Below, in pieces: positions 25,168 through 34,038 of a stretch of DNA of 54,010 bases. The DNA is from Bryobacteraceae bacterium. Lineage in GTDB: Bacteria; Acidobacteriota; Terriglobia; Bryobacterales; Bryobacteraceae. Each line of letters starts with the position of its first letter. Positions within the stretch are counted from its first letter, which is position 1. Location of the stretch: NCBI GenBank assembly GCA_023384675.1, contig JAHDVK010000034.1, forward strand, positions 1-54,010. The letters run 5' to 3'. The notes under the pieces were generated by a model that did not search any database, was not told where the DNA came from, and worked only from the letters and a program-made list of their open reading frames with translations. The position numbers and the translations under genes were made by a program.

Positions 25168-25251
25168 TCATAGCCTCCTTTGAGCTTGTCAACTATCCCA
25201 GATGATGATCGCGCCGCGAAAGTTGCGGCAGCGTTTTATCCCAGCGCGGGA

Positions 25252-26694
25252 TCAGACGGCGAAGCCGCCCGCCCGCTCGAACGCGCCGGCGATGCGGAAC
25301 ATCCCGGCCTCGTCGAAATGTTTCGTGAGGATCTGCATCCCAACCGGCAGACCCTCTTTAGTTGTACCGCAAGGAACGCTCATGCACGGAATTCCGGCCA
25401 GCGAACCGGTAATCGTATAGATGTCGCTCAGGTACATTTGCAGCGGATCGTCGAGCTTTTCGCCCAAACGGAAAGCCGGGAACGGCGACACCGGAGCGGC
25501 CAGCGCATCCACCTGCTCGAAGGCCTGCGCGAAATCGCGCGCGATCAGCGTGCGCACGCGCTGCGCCTTCAGATAGTAGGCGTCGTAGTAGCCCGAACTT
25601 AACACGTAGGTCCCCAGCATAATGCGGCGCTTCACCTCCGCGCCGAAGCCTTCGTCGCGCGTCAGCCGGTACATTTCGGCGAGCGTGCGCGCGCGCGGCG
25701 AACGCATCGTGTAGCGCACTCCGTCGTAGCGCGCGAGGTTGGCGCTGGCCTCGGCCGTGCAGATGATGTAGTAGCAGGCGATCGCGTATTCGGTGTACGG
25801 CAGGCTCACGTCCACGATCTCGCAACCGAGTTCGCGCAGTTTCGCGACACCCTTTTCGATCTGCGCGCGCGTGTCGCCTTCAAGGCCTTCGAGATACTCC
25901 TTCGGCAGCCCGACGCGCAGGCCCTTGATCTCTTCCCGCGCGGCGGCGCGGTAGTCGGGCACCGGGACATCCGCGCTGGTGGCGTCGCGCGGATCGCGGC
26001 CCGCGATCACGCCGAGCAGCGCGGCGGCGTCATCCACGTTCCTCGCGAACGGCCCGATATGGTCGAGCGAACTGGCGAAGGCCACCAGGCCGTAGCGCGA
26101 CACGCGTCCATAGGTCGGAGTGACGCCCACCACGCCGCAGAAGCTTGCCGGCTGCCGGATGGAGCCGCCGGTGTCCGAGCCGAGCGAAACGACGGCCGTG
26201 CCCTGCGCCACGCAGGCGGCCGAACCGCCGCTCGAGCCGCCCGGCACGCGGTCCGGCGCCACGGGGTTCTTCACGGAGCCGAAGGCCGAATTCTCGTTCG
26301 ACGAACCCATCGCGAATTCGTCGCAGTTGGCCTTGCCGACGATCAGCCCGCCCGCGGCTTCCAGCCGTTCGACGGCCGTGGCGTCGTAAGGTGGCACGAA
26401 ATTCTCGAGCATCTTCGAACCGCAGGTGGTGGTGATGTCCTTGGTGACAATCACGTCCTTCACGCCCACGGGCACGCCCGCAAGCGCGCCCGGCTCCTCG
26501 CCCGCGGCGAGTTGCTGGTCCACGCGCCGGGCCTGCGTGAACGCGCGTTCTTCGCACAGGCGCAGGTAGGCGTTGGTCCCAGGATTTTCGGCGGCGGCGA
26601 AGCGCAGGGCCTCGGCGGCGAGCTCGGCGGCGCTGAAACGGCGCGCGCGCAGGCCGTCGCGAATCGCGGAGATGGTGAGTTGCCGGACGTCCAT
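25252..26694 (-). CDS. gatA: Asp-tRNA(Asn)/Glu-tRNA(Gln) amidotransferase subunit A
   Basis: A 480-residue amidase-signature protein. The catalytic triad Lys79, Ser154 and Ser178 occurs at the same numbers as in well-studied GatA proteins, in [15 protein letters not shown] and SDTGGSIR. It releases ammonia from glutamine to amidate misacylated Glu-tRNA(Gln) or Asp-tRNA(Asn) with GatB and GatC. GatC is encoded immediately upstream with no gap; gatB is not in the window. The C-terminal end ([13 protein letters not shown]) is complete. Confidence 0.96.
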   Translation of the reverse strand: MDVRQLTISAIRDGLRARRFSAAELAAEALRFAAAENPGTNAYLRLCEERAFTQARRVDQQLAAGEEPGALAGVPVGVKDVIVTKDITTTCGSKMLENFVPPYDATAVERLEAAGGLIVGKANCDEFAMGSSNENSAFGSVKNPVAPDRVPGGSSGGSAACVAQGTAVVSLGSDTGGSIRQPASFCGVVGVTPTYGRVSRYGLVAFASSLDHIGPFARNVDDAAALLGVIAGRDPRDATSADVPVPDYRAAAREEIKGLRVGLPKEYLEGLEGDTRAQIEKGVAKLRELGCEIVDVSLPYTEYAIACYYIICTAEASANLARYDGVRYTMRSPRARTLAEMYRLTRDEGFGAEVKRRIMLGTYVLSSGYYDAYYLKAQRVRTLIARDFAQAFEQVDALAAPVSPFPAFRLGEKLDDPLQMYLSDIYTITGSLAGIPCMSVPCGTTKEGLPVGMQILTKHFDEAGMFRIAGAFERAGGFAV

Positions 26695-26994
26695 TTAGCG
26701 CTCGATCACCTTGGGAACCTTGAAGTGGCCCGAACCGGAAAGCGGCGCGTTGGCCAGCGCGGTTTCGCTCGAAAACGATTGTCCGGCCGCGTCTTCGCGC
26801 AACGTGTCGAAGGGGCCCGAATCGGCCAGATACTGCGCCATCGGCTCGACGCCGCTGGTGTCGAGTTCGTTCAGCTTGTCCATGTGCTCGAGGATGCCGT
26901 CCAGGTCGCGTACCATGCGCTGCACTTCCTCTTCGGTCAACGCCAGATTGGCGAGCTCCGCCACGTGGCGCACCTCTTTTTCGGTAATCTTCAC
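26695..26994 (-). CDS. gatC: Asp-tRNA(Asn)/Glu-tRNA(Gln) amidotransferase subunit C
   Basis: A 99-residue GatC, which wraps around the GatA-GatB interface and stabilises the complex. The N-terminus (VRHVAELANLALTEEEVQ) and the central HMDKLNELDTSGVEP segment are characteristic. It ends directly against the gatA start and overlaps the DciA-like gene by four bases (ATGA), so the three form one operon. Confidence 0.93.
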   Translation of the reverse strand: MKITEKEVRHVAELANLALTEEEVQRMVRDLDGILEHMDKLNELDTSGVEPMAQYLADSGPFDTLREDAAGQSFSSETALANAPLSGSGHFKVPKVIER

Positions 26995-27365
26995 GCGCCT
27001 GCCTTTCTGCGGGGAATCCGGTCTATGCTGCGGAGCGGGCCGGCGGCTGGCTCCGCCGCGGGCGGTACGGCGCGCGCGGGCGGACGGCGGGGCACGCCTA
27101 CGCGGAATTCGACCTCCCGCGGCGCCCGCCCGCCGAGCGTCTTCTCGAAGTTCGCCATGATTGGCTCGCGCAAGGCTTCAAGGTTGCGTTGCCACAGGGC
27201 GTCCTCGACGTCCACGATCAGCCGGCCGTCCACCAGCGCCACCGCGCGCGCCCGGTTTGCCAGCCGTTTGCCGATCACGGAGGGCCAGGCCGCCATGCAC
27301 AGCTCGGCGGGGGTGAGCGCGGATTTTCCCTTGAGCTTCGGGATCAGGCGTCCGGCGTGTTCCAT
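26991..27365 (-). CDS. DUF721 / DciA-like protein
   Basis: A 124-residue protein whose first ~90 residues fit the DUF721 domain (WPSVIGKRLANRARAVALVDGRLIVDVEDALWQRNLEALR). In many bacteria this domain forms DciA, which helps load the replicative helicase. The C-terminal third is Pro/Arg-rich and probably flexible. It leads the dciA-gatC-gatA operon. Family call is good; a replication role here is inferred. Confidence 0.8.
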   Translation of the reverse strand: MEHAGRLIPKLKGKSALTPAELCMAAWPSVIGKRLANRARAVALVDGRLIVDVEDALWQRNLEALREPIMANFEKTLGGRAPREVEFRVGVPRRPPARAVPPAAEPAAGPLRSIDRIPRRKAGA

Positions 27366-27384
27366 TTCGACGTCAAAAAGGCGA

Positions 27385-27412
27385 TTCTAGCACGCAAAAG
27401 CGTGCTAGATTC
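27385..27412. promoter_or_regulatory. Palindrome with mirrored -10-like elements between dciA-like and maf
   Basis: A perfect 10-bp stem (TCTAGCACGC / GCGTGCTAGA) flanks AAAA. Read leftward it contains TAGAAT (27390-27385), read rightward TAGATT (27407-27412). Both divergent genes could use their copy as a -10 box. No clear -35 is visible. Confidence 0.45.
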
Positions 27413-27420
27413 GTCGTTTC

Positions 27421-27987
27421 ATGCTCATTCTCGCATCGCAGTCGCCCCGGCGCCAGCAGCTTTTGCTCCAGGCGGGTATCCCCTTTCGAACGGCCGTCCC
27501 CGGGCTGGATGAACAACGGAGTGAGGGCGAAACGCCCGCCGCGTACGTCCTCCGCCTGGCCCGCGAAAAGGCCGAAGCCATCCAGACGGGCGCGAACGAT
27601 TGGGTGCTGGCCGCGGACACCACCGTCGTGCTGGACGATCATGTGCTCGAAAAGCCCATCGACAGGGCCGACGCCGCGCGCATGGTGCGCCTGCTGAGCG
27701 GGCGCGTGCATGAGGTGCTGACAGGCGTCTGCCTGCGGCGCGGCGCACAGATCTGGACGGACGTCGAAACGACGCGCGTCGAGTTCGCCGCCCTCACCGA
27801 AGCCGAAATCGAATGGTACGCCGCCAGCGGCGAACCGCTCGACAAGGCGGGCGGTTACGCCATTCAGGGCCTCGCCTCGCGCTTCATCCCGCGCATCGAA
27901 GGCTGCTACTTCAACGTGGTGGGCCTGCCGGTGGCGCTGGTGTACCGGCTGCTGCGCGAGGCGGGCTACCACTTGCCCCTGGGATAG
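27421..27987 (+). CDS. maf: Maf family nucleoside triphosphate pyrophosphatase
   Basis: A 188-residue Maf protein. The N-terminal ASQSPRRQ signature, the VLAADTTVV and KP motifs, and the late GGYAIQG are all present. The family hydrolyses non-canonical or pyrimidine NTPs to the monophosphate and is linked to septum control. Cytosolic and complete. Its 3' end overlaps the convergent EVE-domain gene by 22 bases. Confidence 0.92.
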   Translation: MLILASQSPRRQQLLLQAGIPFRTAVPGLDEQRSEGETPAAYVLRLAREKAEAIQTGANDWVLAADTTVVLDDHVLEKPIDRADAARMVRLLSGRVHEVLTGVCLRRGAQIWTDVETTRVEFAALTEAEIEWYAASGEPLDKAGGYAIQGLASRFIPRIEGCYFNVVGLPVALVYRLLREAGYHLPLG

Positions 27988-28376
27988 CGGGCGCGCATCC
28001 AATCGGCGAATTCGTCCGGCGCGGCCATGGTGGACAGCCGGCCCTGGCGAATCAGCGCCCACTGGCCGAACAGGCCCGCGGCCTTGATCTCTTTCAGCGT
28101 CACGGGCGGGGCGAAATCACGTAAAAACTCGAGTTCCACCACCCAGGATTTCGGGTTCGCGGCGTCGGGCCGGGGCGCCGAAACCACCCGCGCCAGCGCC
28201 ACGACGGCCGATTCGCCGCCGCTGTGGTAGATGAAGACGCGGTCCTTCGGACGCATGGTCTTGATGACATTGACGGCCTGGGCGTTGGTGACGCCATCCC
28301 AGACGGTGCGGCGCTCGGCGGCGAATTGCGCGGCGGGGTAGGTATCCGGGTCGGTTTTGGCAAGGAAGTAGGGCAT
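27966..28376 (-). CDS. EVE domain-containing protein
   Basis: 136 residues from the ATG at 28376 (MPYFLAKTDPDTY). A longer frame to 28583 would add an unrelated basic stretch. The fold signature is clear: KTDPDTY, WDGVTNAQAVNVIKTMRPKDRVFIYHSGGESAVV and KSWVVELEF. EVE domains bind modified bases in DNA or RNA. A single-domain member beside maf is common as a housekeeping gene; there is no restriction enzyme here. Confidence 0.88.
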   Translation of the reverse strand: MPYFLAKTDPDTYPAAQFAAERRTVWDGVTNAQAVNVIKTMRPKDRVFIYHSGGESAVVALARVVSAPRPDAANPKSWVVELEFLRDFAPPVTLKEIKAAGLFGQWALIRQGRLSTMAAPDEFADWMRARYPRGKW

Positions 28377-28582
28377 GGCGGGATCCGGCGCGGCGCGCGG
28401 CCGCTGAATCCAAAGTACCAGCCCCGAAGGCGCCATGGTTCCAGCGGGCTCCGCGGAGTCATAGTGTACAATCGGACACATAGGTGTATGACAAAAAGGC
28501 GGATAGATGTTCGGACGAGGCGCGTTCCGGGCGTCTGCCGGCGTGGCCCGCTCGCGCCGCGCATCCCACGGAGGGTTGAGCA

Positions 28583-29218
28583 ATGAGGAAACGAACGCCG
28601 CGGGCGGCCGGTTGGCTTCTTGCAGTGATGCTGTTTGGCGCCGCCGCGCCGGCGCAGCAGCCCGCGCCCCCGGCCGAGCCGCAGCCGCAGCCGCAACCGG
28701 CCACGGAGGAGCGCTCCGCGGGGCCGAACATCGCTGAACCGGTGGATCCGAACACTTATCTGATCGGTCCCGAGGACGTTCTCTACATTCGTGTCTGGCG
28801 GGAAAACGAATTGAGTTCGATGGTGAGCGTGCGTCCCGACGGCAGGATCACGCTGGCGCTGGTGGGCGACGTGGAGGCCGCCGGTCTCACTCCGCTGCAA
28901 TTAGCGGCGCGCGTGACGGAAGCCTACGGCAAGATCCTGAACAAGCCCGAGGTGATGGTGGAGGTGCGGCAGGTCCGCTCGAAGCGCTACTACATTTCCG
29001 GCAATGCGCTGAGAACAGGGCCACAGCCGCTGATTACGCCCACCACCGTGCTGCAGGCGCTCAGTTCGGCGGGTTTCCGCGACTGGGCCAAGACCAACAA
29101 GATCGTCATTATGCGCGGCACCCAACGGCTGAAGTTCAACTATAAAGACATTTTGAAGGGGAAGAAGCTCGAGCAGAACATTTATCTGCAGGATGGAGAC
29201 CACATCTACATCCCGTAG
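28583..29218 (+). CDS. Polysaccharide export protein (Wza-like)
   Basis: A 211-residue protein with a signal peptide (residues 1-24, ending PAQQ), then a Pro/Gln-rich linker (26-42). The polysaccharide-export domain (about 56-135, beginning YLIGPEDVLYIRVW) is followed by one SLBB-like unit (KRYYISGNA to DGDHIYIP). It would form the outer-membrane or periplasmic channel for an extracellular polysaccharide. No lipobox cysteine, unlike Wza. A good SD (GGAGGG, 28570-28575) precedes the ATG. First gene of a three-gene export set. Confidence 0.88.
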   Translation: MRKRTPRAAGWLLAVMLFGAAAPAQQPAPPAEPQPQPQPATEERSAGPNIAEPVDPNTYLIGPEDVLYIRVWRENELSSMVSVRPDGRITLALVGDVEAAGLTPLQLAARVTEAYGKILNKPEVMVEVRQVRSKRYYISGNALRTGPQPLITPTTVLQALSSAGFRDWAKTNKIVIMRGTQRLKFNYKDILKGKKLEQNIYLQDGDHIYIP

Positions 29219-29288
29219 GATGGACGGGTTGAAGCGGACGGCGTTGTCCCGGTCCGGAGAGTCGATCACGAGCGGGGGGAGAACGATC

Positions 29289-30971
29289 ATGCAACCAACG
29301 AACCAAGGCGAACTTTCCGGGAGCGTCGCCCGCCGTCCACTGGATGTCGAGGACTATCTGGACATCGCGCGCCGGCACCGGTCTTGGATCCTGGCTCCGG
29401 CCTTCGCCGGGCTGGTGATCGCGGTGGTGACCGCGTTTCTCTGGCCCGACTCCTACCGTGCCTCGGGGATGATCCGCGTGGTGCCTCCCAAGGTGCCGAA
29501 CCGCCTGATCCAGACCAATATCAGCGAGGCGATGACGCAGCGCGTGGCGAGCATCTACCAGGACATCCAAAGCCGGGGCACGCTCACGAACCTGATCCAG
29601 ACGCACAATCTATATCCCGACGATCGCAAGCGGCTGCCGATGGAGGACGTGGTCGAGAAGATGCGTTCGGCGATCGATGTCGGACAGATCGCGGGCATGC
29701 GGCGCAGCGACAGCGGCGCGGCGTTCCGCGTTTCGTTCTCTTATCCCGACAAGCGCATCGCCCAGAAGGTCTGCTCGGATCTGATCTCGCGTTTTATCGA
29801 TCTGAGCCTTTCGGCGCGGTCGTCGCAGTCGCTGATCACGACCGAATTTTTCCGCGATCAGTTGGAATCGGCCAAGGCGGAGATCGACGAGATCGACCGG
29901 CGCCTCACCGCCCTGCGCGTGCGCAATGCGGGTCAGACGCCCGATCAGGCCGACGGGTTGATCAACCGCATCAACTCGCTCGAATCCACTGTGCAATCGA
30001 TTAACTCCTCGTTGAATCGCGTGAACCAGGAGAAGCTGCAGCTCGAAACGAATCTGCGATTTCTGCGCGATCAGGCCACGGCAGCCGTGAAGGGCGAGCC
30101 GGCCGGCGCCGGCGCCGGTTCGCGCGCGGGCGGCGCTCCGCGAGTGGATCCCCGGCTGGCGCAGATCGAGTCCGAGATCGCGCGGTTGGAGTCGAGTCTC
30201 GCTCTGTTGCGGGAGAACTACAAGGAAGGCCATCCCGACGTGCAGCGCGCGCAGAGCTACCTCGACGCCAAGCGGCGGCAGTGGGAGGACATGCGCCGTG
30301 AAATCGAGGCCGGTTCGCTCGCCGGACCGCCGGCCTCCGCGGCGGCCGCCGCCTCCGCCGAACGCCGGGTACCCGTGGAGTTGAGCCGCTCGATCGCGCA
30401 GGTCCAAAGCGCGCTGCAGGCCAAGGACATGGAGATGGAGGACCTCAACCGGCAGATGCGCGCCACCCAGGACCGCATCCGCGAGATACAGGCCCGGCTG
30501 GAAGCAAGTCCCGCCACGCAGCAGGAATATATCCAGCTGATGCGCGACCGCAAGCTGATCGAGGACCGCTACAACGAACTCGCCACGAAGGCGAACGTCT
30601 CGGCCATGGCGACCGATCTCGAGAACCGCAAGCAGAGCGAGACTCTCGAGATTCTGGAGCAGCCCATCATGCCCACCGATCCCTATGCGCCGAACCGCCA
30701 GGTGATTATTCTCGGGGGCCTGTTCATCGGCATGGCCATCGGCGTGGCGTTGGCCACCGGACGCGAATTGAAGGACACATCGCTGAAGAACCTGAAGGAC
30801 GTGCGGGCCTACACCAAGCTCACGGTGCTGGGCAGTATTCCGCTGCTGGAGAACGATTTCATCGTCCGGCGCCGCCGCCGGCTCGGGTGGCTTGCCTGGG
30901 CTGCCAGTTTCCTGTTGGGCGTCCTGCTGATGGCCGGCTCGGTGGTGTATTACTACACCGCTCAGACGTGA
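29289..30971 (+). CDS. Wzz/GNVR-type chain-length determinant protein
   Basis: 560 residues from the ATG at 29289, preceded by GGGGGGAG; a longer frame from 29193 lacks support. It has a membrane helix near residues 30-50, a Wzz domain, a long coiled-coil middle (about 180-440) with an Ala/Gly-rich insert, a GNVR-like region (QQEYIQLMRDRKLIEDRYNEL), and a last helix (SFLLGVLLMAGSVVYY). It regulates polymer length and pairs with the BY-kinase encoded 45 bases downstream. Confidence 0.88.
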   Translation: MQPTNQGELSGSVARRPLDVEDYLDIARRHRSWILAPAFAGLVIAVVTAFLWPDSYRASGMIRVVPPKVPNRLIQTNISEAMTQRVASIYQDIQSRGTLTNLIQTHNLYPDDRKRLPMEDVVEKMRSAIDVGQIAGMRRSDSGAAFRVSFSYPDKRIAQKVCSDLISRFIDLSLSARSSQSLITTEFFRDQLESAKAEIDEIDRRLTALRVRNAGQTPDQADGLINRINSLESTVQSINSSLNRVNQEKLQLETNLRFLRDQATAAVKGEPAGAGAGSRAGGAPRVDPRLAQIESEIARLESSLALLRENYKEGHPDVQRAQSYLDAKRRQWEDMRREIEAGSLAGPPASAAAAASAERRVPVELSRSIAQVQSALQAKDMEMEDLNRQMRATQDRIREIQARLEASPATQQEYIQLMRDRKLIEDRYNELATKANVSAMATDLENRKQSETLEILEQPIMPTDPYAPNRQVIILGGLFIGMAIGVALATGRELKDTSLKNLKDVRAYTKLTVLGSIPLLENDFIVRRRRRLGWLAWAASFLLGVLLMAGSVVYYYTAQT

Positions 30972-31016
30972 GGTTCCCGGTGAGAATGAGCGAATCATGG
31001 CGCGAGGAGATCATCG

Positions 31017-31859
31017 ATGAGTCGAGTGCATGACGCGCTGAGGCGCATGGAGGGCGGCACGGCGCAGCCGCCGCCGGCCAGTGAAGTGCAGGTCCGCCCT
31101 CCGCTCCCCGCGCCGCCCCGGGAACTGCACGACCTGCTCGCAAAGGCGGAAGTGATCCCCTTCACACCCTCCCCGGATGCCTCGCTGCTCGACGCCAGCC
31201 ATCCGAACGAGACTCCCGGCGAGGAGTTCCGCAGCCTGCGCACGCGGCTCAACCACATGCAGAGCCTGCAGCCGATTCAGAGTCTGGTGATCACCTCCGC
31301 GTCACCCGCCGAGGGCAAGTCGTTCACGGCGGCCAACCTCGCGCTGGCGCAGTCTCATCTGGAGAACAACCTCACTCTGCTGGCCGATTTCGATTTCCGG
31401 CGCCCCGTGGTCCACAGCCTCTTCCAGGTGCCGCGCAGTCCGGGCATCACGGACTACCTGCGCGGCAAGGTGGAGTTGCACGAGATCGTGAAACGGATCG
31501 AAGGCAGCAACCTATGCATCATGCCGGCGGGCGAGGCGGTGCTGAATCCGCTGGAACTGCTGAACCTGCCCGAGGTAAAGGGGCTAATCGACCGGCTGCC
31601 CACGGTGTTCAACTGGGTGATTCTGGATACGCCGCCGCTGCTGTTCGCCGCGGACGCGAATCTGCTCTCCACCCTGTCGCACGGCCTGCTGCTGGTGGTG
31701 CGGATGGGCGTGACGACGATCGATTCGGTGACGCGCGCCATCAGTTCGCTGTGCCAGAACAACATGTTGGGCGTGGTGGTGAACGGCGCGGACAAGGGCG
31801 AGCTTTACAGCAAGTACACCTACTATCACTCGTATTACTACGCCAAGCCTGAGGAATAG
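31017..31859 (+). CDS. CpsD/CapB-type tyrosine kinase (BY-kinase)
   Basis: A 280-residue cytosolic P-loop kinase. Walker A is SASPAEGKS (Lys101), Walker A' LLADFDFRR and Walker B VILDTPP. The EEFRSLRTRL helix before the domain is the usual oligomerisation segment. The C-terminus ends in a tyrosine cluster (YSKYTYYHSYYY), the autophosphorylation tail. It would phosphorylate itself to control polymer export together with the Wzz-type protein. The 3' end overlaps the convergent ketosynthase gene by 22 bases. Confidence 0.9.
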   Translation: MSRVHDALRRMEGGTAQPPPASEVQVRPPLPAPPRELHDLLAKAEVIPFTPSPDASLLDASHPNETPGEEFRSLRTRLNHMQSLQPIQSLVITSASPAEGKSFTAANLALAQSHLENNLTLLADFDFRRPVVHSLFQVPRSPGITDYLRGKVELHEIVKRIEGSNLCIMPAGEAVLNPLELLNLPEVKGLIDRLPTVFNWVILDTPPLLFAADANLLSTLSHGLLLVVRMGVTTIDSVTRAISSLCQNNMLGVVVNGADKGELYSKYTYYHSYYYAKPEE

Positions 31860-33115
31860 CGCCCGGCCACGAGCGCGGAGTTCTTGCTGCCGAAAGCGAT
31901 ACAGTTGCACACGGCGTTTTCGATCCGCATAGGCCGGGCTTCGCCGGCGATGTAGTCGAGGTCGCACTCCGGGTCGGGCTGATCGACGTTCAGCGTCGGC
32001 GGCGCGAGGTTGTCGCGCATGGCGAGCAGCGTGGCGGCCAGGCCCGCAGCGCCGCAGGCGCCTTGCGGATGGCCGATCAGGCTTTTTACGCTCGATCCCG
32101 CCAGCCGGAAGGCGTGATCGCCGAAGGCCAGTTTCGTGGCGCGGGTTTCGATGCGGTCGTTCAGTTGGGTGGACGTGCCGTGGTAGTTGACATACTGGAT
32201 CTGCTCCGGCGCGAGCCTGGCCTGGTTGAGCGCAAGCCGCATGGCGCGGGCAGGTTCCTCGCCGCATTCCTCGAGCCGCACCCGGTGAAAGGCCTCGCAG
32301 GTGCTGCCGTAGCCCTTGATTTCGCCATAAATGCGGGCCCCCCGCGCGCGGGCGCGCTGTTCGCTCTCGAGAACGAAGAACCAAGCGCCCTCGCCGATCA
32401 CAAATCCGTCGCGATCCTTCGAGAAAGGGCGGGAGGCGCGCTCGGGTTCGTGATTCCAGCGGCTGGTCATGATCCGCATCAGTTGAAATCCGCGCAGGAT
32501 GAGCGGCGCGAGGGGCGCATCGGCGCCGCCAACCACCACACATTCCTCCTCGCCGTAGCGGATGGCGCGGAAGGCGTGGCCGATGGCGTCGGTGGCGGAG
32601 GTGCAGCCCGTCGAGACCACGTGGCTCGCGCCGCGGAAGCCGAAGCGCATCGAGATCTCGCTGGCGAGGGTGCCTGGCGTCGAGCTTGGAATCACGTACA
32701 CGCTGCACTGTTTCTGCAGGCCTTCGTAATACAGCCGGTATTGAGCTTCGGAGAACTCCTGGGCCGCTCCGCCCGTGCCGAGCATCACCGCGATGCGGCG
32801 CAACTCGCCGCGGTCCATCGAACCGGGCTGGAGACCGGCGTCTTCGACCGCTTCCGCGGCAGCGGCCACGGCCAGCGCGACGGTGCGCGAGACGTGCGGC
32901 CGGTCCTTGGGTTCGATCCAGCGGTCCGCGTCGAAGTCCGGGATCTCGCCGGCGATCTGAACCGAGTGCTGGGACACATCAAACCGGCTCACCCGCCGGA
33001 CACCGCTCCGGCCTTCCCGCGTGGCCTGCCAGAAGGCCTCCCGGTCGAGGCCGTTGGGGCTGACCGCGCCGATTCCGGTGACGGTAACCCGCTGTATTTT
33101 GTTCGTTTCATCCAC
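31838..33115 (-). CDS. Beta-ketoacyl-ACP synthase (FabF-like)
   Basis: A 425-residue condensing enzyme. The Cys-His-His triad is Cys171 (STGCTSATDA), His312 (YHGTSTQ) and His349 (LIGHPQGA). It extends acyl-ACP with malonyl-ACP. Similarity is to KASII/FabF and related secondary-metabolite ketosynthases. No ACP, reductase or chain-length-factor gene lies alongside, so whether it serves fatty acids or a specialised lipid is unclear. Confidence 0.9.
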   Translation of the reverse strand: MDETNKIQRVTVTGIGAVSPNGLDREAFWQATREGRSGVRRVSRFDVSQHSVQIAGEIPDFDADRWIEPKDRPHVSRTVALAVAAAAEAVEDAGLQPGSMDRGELRRIAVMLGTGGAAQEFSEAQYRLYYEGLQKQCSVYVIPSSTPGTLASEISMRFGFRGASHVVSTGCTSATDAIGHAFRAIRYGEEECVVVGGADAPLAPLILRGFQLMRIMTSRWNHEPERASRPFSKDRDGFVIGEGAWFFVLESEQRARARGARIYGEIKGYGSTCEAFHRVRLEECGEEPARAMRLALNQARLAPEQIQYVNYHGTSTQLNDRIETRATKLAFGDHAFRLAGSSVKSLIGHPQGACGAAGLAATLLAMRDNLAPPTLNVDQPDPECDLDYIAGEARPMRIENAVCNCIAFGSKNSALVAGRYSSGLA

Positions 33116-33144
33116 GGTAAGCCTACTATTGTCCCTAAATTAGG

Positions 33145-33909
33145 ATGCGGAACGGGTGTGCTAGGATGGGCATTCCGATGCGCGCGGTCAACACAGAGAC
33201 ACCTGCCGGCGGGGGTCTGTCCGAGCGCGCCTGCCGCATCCTGGCTGGTGCGGACGCCGGGATCGCGGGCGGCGCCCTGGTGCTGGCGTGGCTGGTGTTC
33301 GCATCCCGGCTGCAGGGCGGTTACTGGTGGACCAATTGGAACGTGGCCGGAGCGGTCTTTTATGGCGAGCGTGTGTACGGCATGGGTTGGGGCGCGGCCT
33401 CGATTACCGGCGCGGCGGTTCTGCTCCTGCTTTACGCCTTGCTCGGGGCGCTTTTTGCCTTCCTTGCCCGGCCGCGAGGGTTTGCGTTCAACTTGCTGGC
33501 GGGCGTGACCGTCGCGCTGCTGTGGCACCAGGCCGCGGCCTGGATCTTCTGGCCAAGGTGGGGTCCCGGGGTGATTTTTTATCTTCATCCCGCGGTCATG
33601 TTGCCAGCAAACCTGCTGTTCGGCATTTCTCTGATCCGCTTCGGCCCGCGTTTTCGCAAGGTGGCGACGGCGTTGGGGGGCGAGGAGTGGGCCGCGGAAT
33701 ACCGGCCGGTGCGCTTGCCCCCCCTGCCGCCGCCACCGCCGTTGCCGCGCGAATTTGGAGCGGCAGAGCCCCCGCAGAGCGAGGCGGCGCGGAGCGAACC
33801 TGCGCCACCGGTGGATACAGCCGGCCCCGGGCCGGAACCGGCGCCGGAGGTGGACGGCGAGGCCCCGTCCGGGGAGGAATCCAAAACAGATCGCCCCGCC
33901 GATTGTTGA
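33145..33909 (+). CDS. Membrane protein with proline-rich tail
   Basis: 254 residues; ATGs at 33145, 33166 and 33178 are all possible starts. Four hydrophobic segments are visible (about residues 37-55, 80-108, 115-133 and 142-160). The last ~75 residues are Pro/Glu-rich and likely cytosolic and disordered. Unrecognised. It is divergent from the ketosynthase with only 29 bases between. Confidence 0.55.
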   Translation: MRNGCARMGIPMRAVNTETPAGGGLSERACRILAGADAGIAGGALVLAWLVFASRLQGGYWWTNWNVAGAVFYGERVYGMGWGAASITGAAVLLLLYALLGALFAFLARPRGFAFNLLAGVTVALLWHQAAAWIFWPRWGPGVIFYLHPAVMLPANLLFGISLIRFGPRFRKVATALGGEEWAAEYRPVRLPPLPPPPPLPREFGAAEPPQSEAARSEPAPPVDTAGPGPEPAPEVDGEAPSGEESKTDRPADC

Positions 33910-33932
33910 ACCGCCGTGCGTTCCGCTAGAAT
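33903..33932 (+). promoter_or_regulatory. Candidate bamA promoter
   Basis: TTGTTG (33903-33908) and TAGAAT (33927-33932) are separated by 18 bases. The ATG of bamA lies ~105 bases downstream, and nothing else fills that leader. Confidence 0.45.
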
Positions 33933-34038
33933 AAGGAGTTTGAGCCTGCGTCCGGAATCGTTTCTTCAGTGAAACGCCTTCTCGATCCGGAACGTCCAGA
34001 GCGAAGGCTTTCATGAGAAAGGATTCAGTCTGCCAACG

